Shown here: piece after piece, positions 63,201 through 64,000 of the stretch
How positions within the stretch are numbered: the first letter of the stretch is position 1
Layout of the letters: the number at the start of each line of letters is the position of its first letter
Assembly: GCA_945861715.1 (NCBI GenBank)
Contig: CAMAVK010000001.1
Coordinates: 62,001-126,000, forward strand
From: Candidatus Woesearchaeota archaeon
Lineage (GTDB): Archaea; Nanobdellota; Nanobdellia; Woesearchaeales; GW2011-AR9
DNA length: 64,000 nucleotides
Direction of reading: 5' to 3'
Translations under genes and position numbers: made by a program
Notes under the pieces: generated by a model
The model's database searches: none
Told to the model about the DNA's origin: nothing
The model's input: only the letters and a program-made list of their open reading frames with translations

Positions 63201-64000
63201 AGGTAAATGTGAAACCATAAATTTCACTTCCTCTTCAGATGGACGATATTGAAGATTTGTGACCCGTTCATGATAATCTTGAATTTCAATAGCATAACGA
63301 TTAATTTCATTCTGATCAGGGTCGTATGGAAAATAACCCATTTGGACTCGAACATAATCACTTAAAATAACACATGTTGACGCAGCCGTCCCACCCGCAC
63401 CTCGAATAGGACCTGCAAACTGTACGGCAAAATACTCCTTACCATCTTTTCGTTTTTTAATTTTAAGCCCGATAAACCCTTCTAGTGGAGCTGAAACTAT
63501 ACCAAGAGTAAGATACGCAAATCCAACACGAATACCAACTTCAAGTGCTTCATTTTTATCTTTAAATTTGCAGTGTAGCTCTTTTGCAACTTCAACTGCT
63601 ATTTTAAGCCCAACACGCCAATCTAGTTGCCCATACTCTAATTCAAGTTCAGCAATACGTCCAGTAATATTCGTATTCAAAATTTGTGGAGCTACCACAG
63701 AAATAAGTCCAACTACTCGCTCCGCCATATTTTGCGCAAGTGGAATAGGAACATCGGGTTCTGGATCCAAATTCTTTGCTCGAGCAATTCTAGCCACATC
63801 ATATGCCCGTTTAATTTCATATTGAATAATATCAAAATAAGATTTAATAGTGGGTGATATCATAATACCTTGATAATCAATTTTTTCAGGAGTAATATAA
63901 ACGGGAATAGGCATCGACATAGGAGAAGAAGTTGAAACTGCATCCGATGGAAATACCGGTAAAGAAATAGGCAAAGACACTGGTAGAGAATTAGCTAAAG
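60267..64000 (-). CDS. polC: DNA polymerase D large subunit DP2 (5' end open at window edge)
   Basis: The frame is open to the window end; a GTG at 63980 would give 1237 residues, but no stop lies before 64000. The two-barrel catalytic core has GLRRDCDGDEACAMLLMD with the Asp ligands. Zinc ribbons CSSCNKMTVYPQCEKC...CKICG and CVKCNEKY...CSECGG are intact. No intein is seen. N-terminal residues are repeated SLP(I/V) motifs rather than the usual start, so the native start may be an internal Met (before PTIKSYFDI) or outside the window. The small subunit DP1 is not in the window. Confidence 0.95.
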   Translation of the reverse strand, partial: LANSLPVSLPISLPVFPSDAVSTSSPMSMPIPVYITPEKIDYQGIMISPTIKSYFDIIQYEIKRAYDVARIARAKNLDPEPDVPIPLAQNMAERVVGLISVVAPQILNTNITGRIAELELEYGQLDWRVGLKIAVEVAKELHCKFKDKNEALEVGIRVGFAYLTLGIVSAPLEGFIGLKIKKRKDGKEYFAVQFAGPIRGAGGTAASTCVILSDYVRVQMGYFPYDPDQNEINRYAIEIQDYHERVTNLQYRPSEEEVKFMVSHLPVEVDGDPTERIEVSNYKDQPRIETNMIRGGVALVLAEGLCQKAPKLWIRLSDWGKKFDLDWDFMADFIKLKEQIHATHSKSDVKKDAVAGAPGEIEKPKVKANNTFIMDLVAGRPILTHPLGVGGFRLRYGRGRTSGFSATALHPATLIVLDKYIAIGTQLKVERPGKAGTVTLCDTLEGPIVRLIDGTVLKLNSEDEAKKCNKEVEEIIFLGDILFNYGDFSENGQKLVPCGYCPEWWAVEVEKKLIKDDVVCYGAVEGISSEAMTSFVLNPLFVSPTFEEALRISRVLGVPLHSEYTFYWKLVSAEKVWALRCYLAKGKLKKDADGLTKIILPYDCTLNEDVVGKKTLEEIGCVHIILNVDNLVIAQNETYILSTLFKFNTQALMSDVSSGFDPLWAGKDGLEFIMFLSGVFMRDKAGTFIGARMGRPEKSKMRHMTGSPQVMFPVGEEGGRLRNFGAAMEGGMVSGYFPLFFCSSCNKMTVYPQCEKCLTPCVIKYNCKICGDVDTPTCRHGEANRFKFMEIDIKYYFKEALRTIDERSIPDLIKGIRSTSNKNHIVEHLSKAILRAKHNIYVNKDGTTRYDCTELPLTHFKPKEIQASVAKLVSIGYTHDIYGKELVSDNQLLEIKPQDVILPGYDSLEESAHQVLIRVAQFCDELLVKFYHMEPFYNVKKAEDLIGHLIIGLAPHISAGLIGRIIGFSQTQGMITHPMYHAGLRRDCDGDEACAMLLMDSLLNFSRQYLPERRGAKTMDSPLVLTSILNPAEVDDQVHGIDVMWRYPLEFYEAAELMKGPKEVKWGPNKKKIEQIKDRLGTPGQFENMGFTHHVDNFNKGVQCSVYKIAPSMAEKLEGQMEIARKVRAVNMDDVAKLVIQKHFLKDIKGNMKKFSMQQFRCVKCNEKYRRPPLLGACSECGGRLIFTISEGSVLKYLGPSLALAEKYDFSPYLKQTLQILRADSEHIFGKAKEKQVGLGSFI

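Overview
The window is AT-rich DNA from an archaeon, most likely a DPANN lineage resembling Woesearchaeota (an inference from gene content; no search was possible). Archaeal markers include the DP2 subunit of DNA polymerase D, Hef, Hjc, TFE-alpha, aIF1A, aIF2-beta, RpoP, L37Ae, prefoldin beta, a PhoU/AbrB regulator, geranylgeranyl reductase and two tRNA genes with archaeal-type introns. Bacterial-type genes are mixed in: UvrA, UvrC, signal peptidase II, an M16 peptidase, CcdA and a RelBE pair. Many genes have a TATA box about 25-30 nt before the start codon (leaderless), while others, mostly within operons, have a GAGGTG-like Shine-Dalgarno site. I used both signals to choose starts.

Layout. 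1-1.4 kb: RtcA (cut by the window edge), tRNA-Trp with two introns, a hypothetical gene. 1.5-8.5 kb: a surface protein with thrombospondin-3 repeats, UvrC, an orphan response regulator, UvrA. 8.6-13.0 kb: an accessory stretch with small membrane proteins, a CAP-domain protein, a hairpin-rich spacer, an HTH-nucleotidyltransferase and a RelBE toxin-antitoxin pair. 13-28.6 kb: housekeeping and conserved hypothetical genes, including Dus, Hef, a permuted GTPase, GGR, LspA, aIF1A, a PD-(D/E)XK Fe-S nuclease and a SpoIIM-like protein. 28.7-32.2 kb: an NRAMP-like transporter, an RNase H-fold-like protein and a sulfite-oxidase-like protein. 32.2-36.9 kb: a thiol/metal cluster (CcdA, a triple-thioredoxin protein, two proteins ending in LPxMVGGC, a CobW GTPase). 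37-43.8 kb: an AsnB-Dph6 fusion, a lipoprotein, DRG GTPase, an MscS-like protein, the UPF0147/prefoldin/RpoP/L37Ae operon and tRNA-Pro with three introns. 43.9-49.8 kb: a large metallophosphoesterase, an AAA+ ATPase, a trypsin-like protease and a zinc-finger gene with a decayed copy. 49.8-64 kb: PhoU, M16 peptidase, TyrRS, HAD and RNase Z, a pentapeptide protein, Hjc, TFE, aIF2-beta/DUF424, a lipoprotein and DP2.

The observation I rate highest is a GC-rich 21-bp sequence, identical at 19 of 21 positions in three copies. Each copy lies 10-12 bp upstream of a TATA box, in the same orientation relative to the gene it precedes: uvrA, hef and the PD-(D/E)XK nuclease. No fourth copy was seen by eye. 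This looks like the operator of a DNA-repair regulon. Next come the tRNA genes: tRNA-Pro(UGG) appears to carry introns in the D-loop, anticodon loop and T-loop, and tRNA-Trp(CCA) in the anticodon loop and T-loop. Other points of interest are the LPxMVGGC tails in the thiol cluster, LspA with lipobox proteins in an archaeon, the AsnB-Dph6 fusion, and several spacers in which an outer stem encloses inner hairpins.
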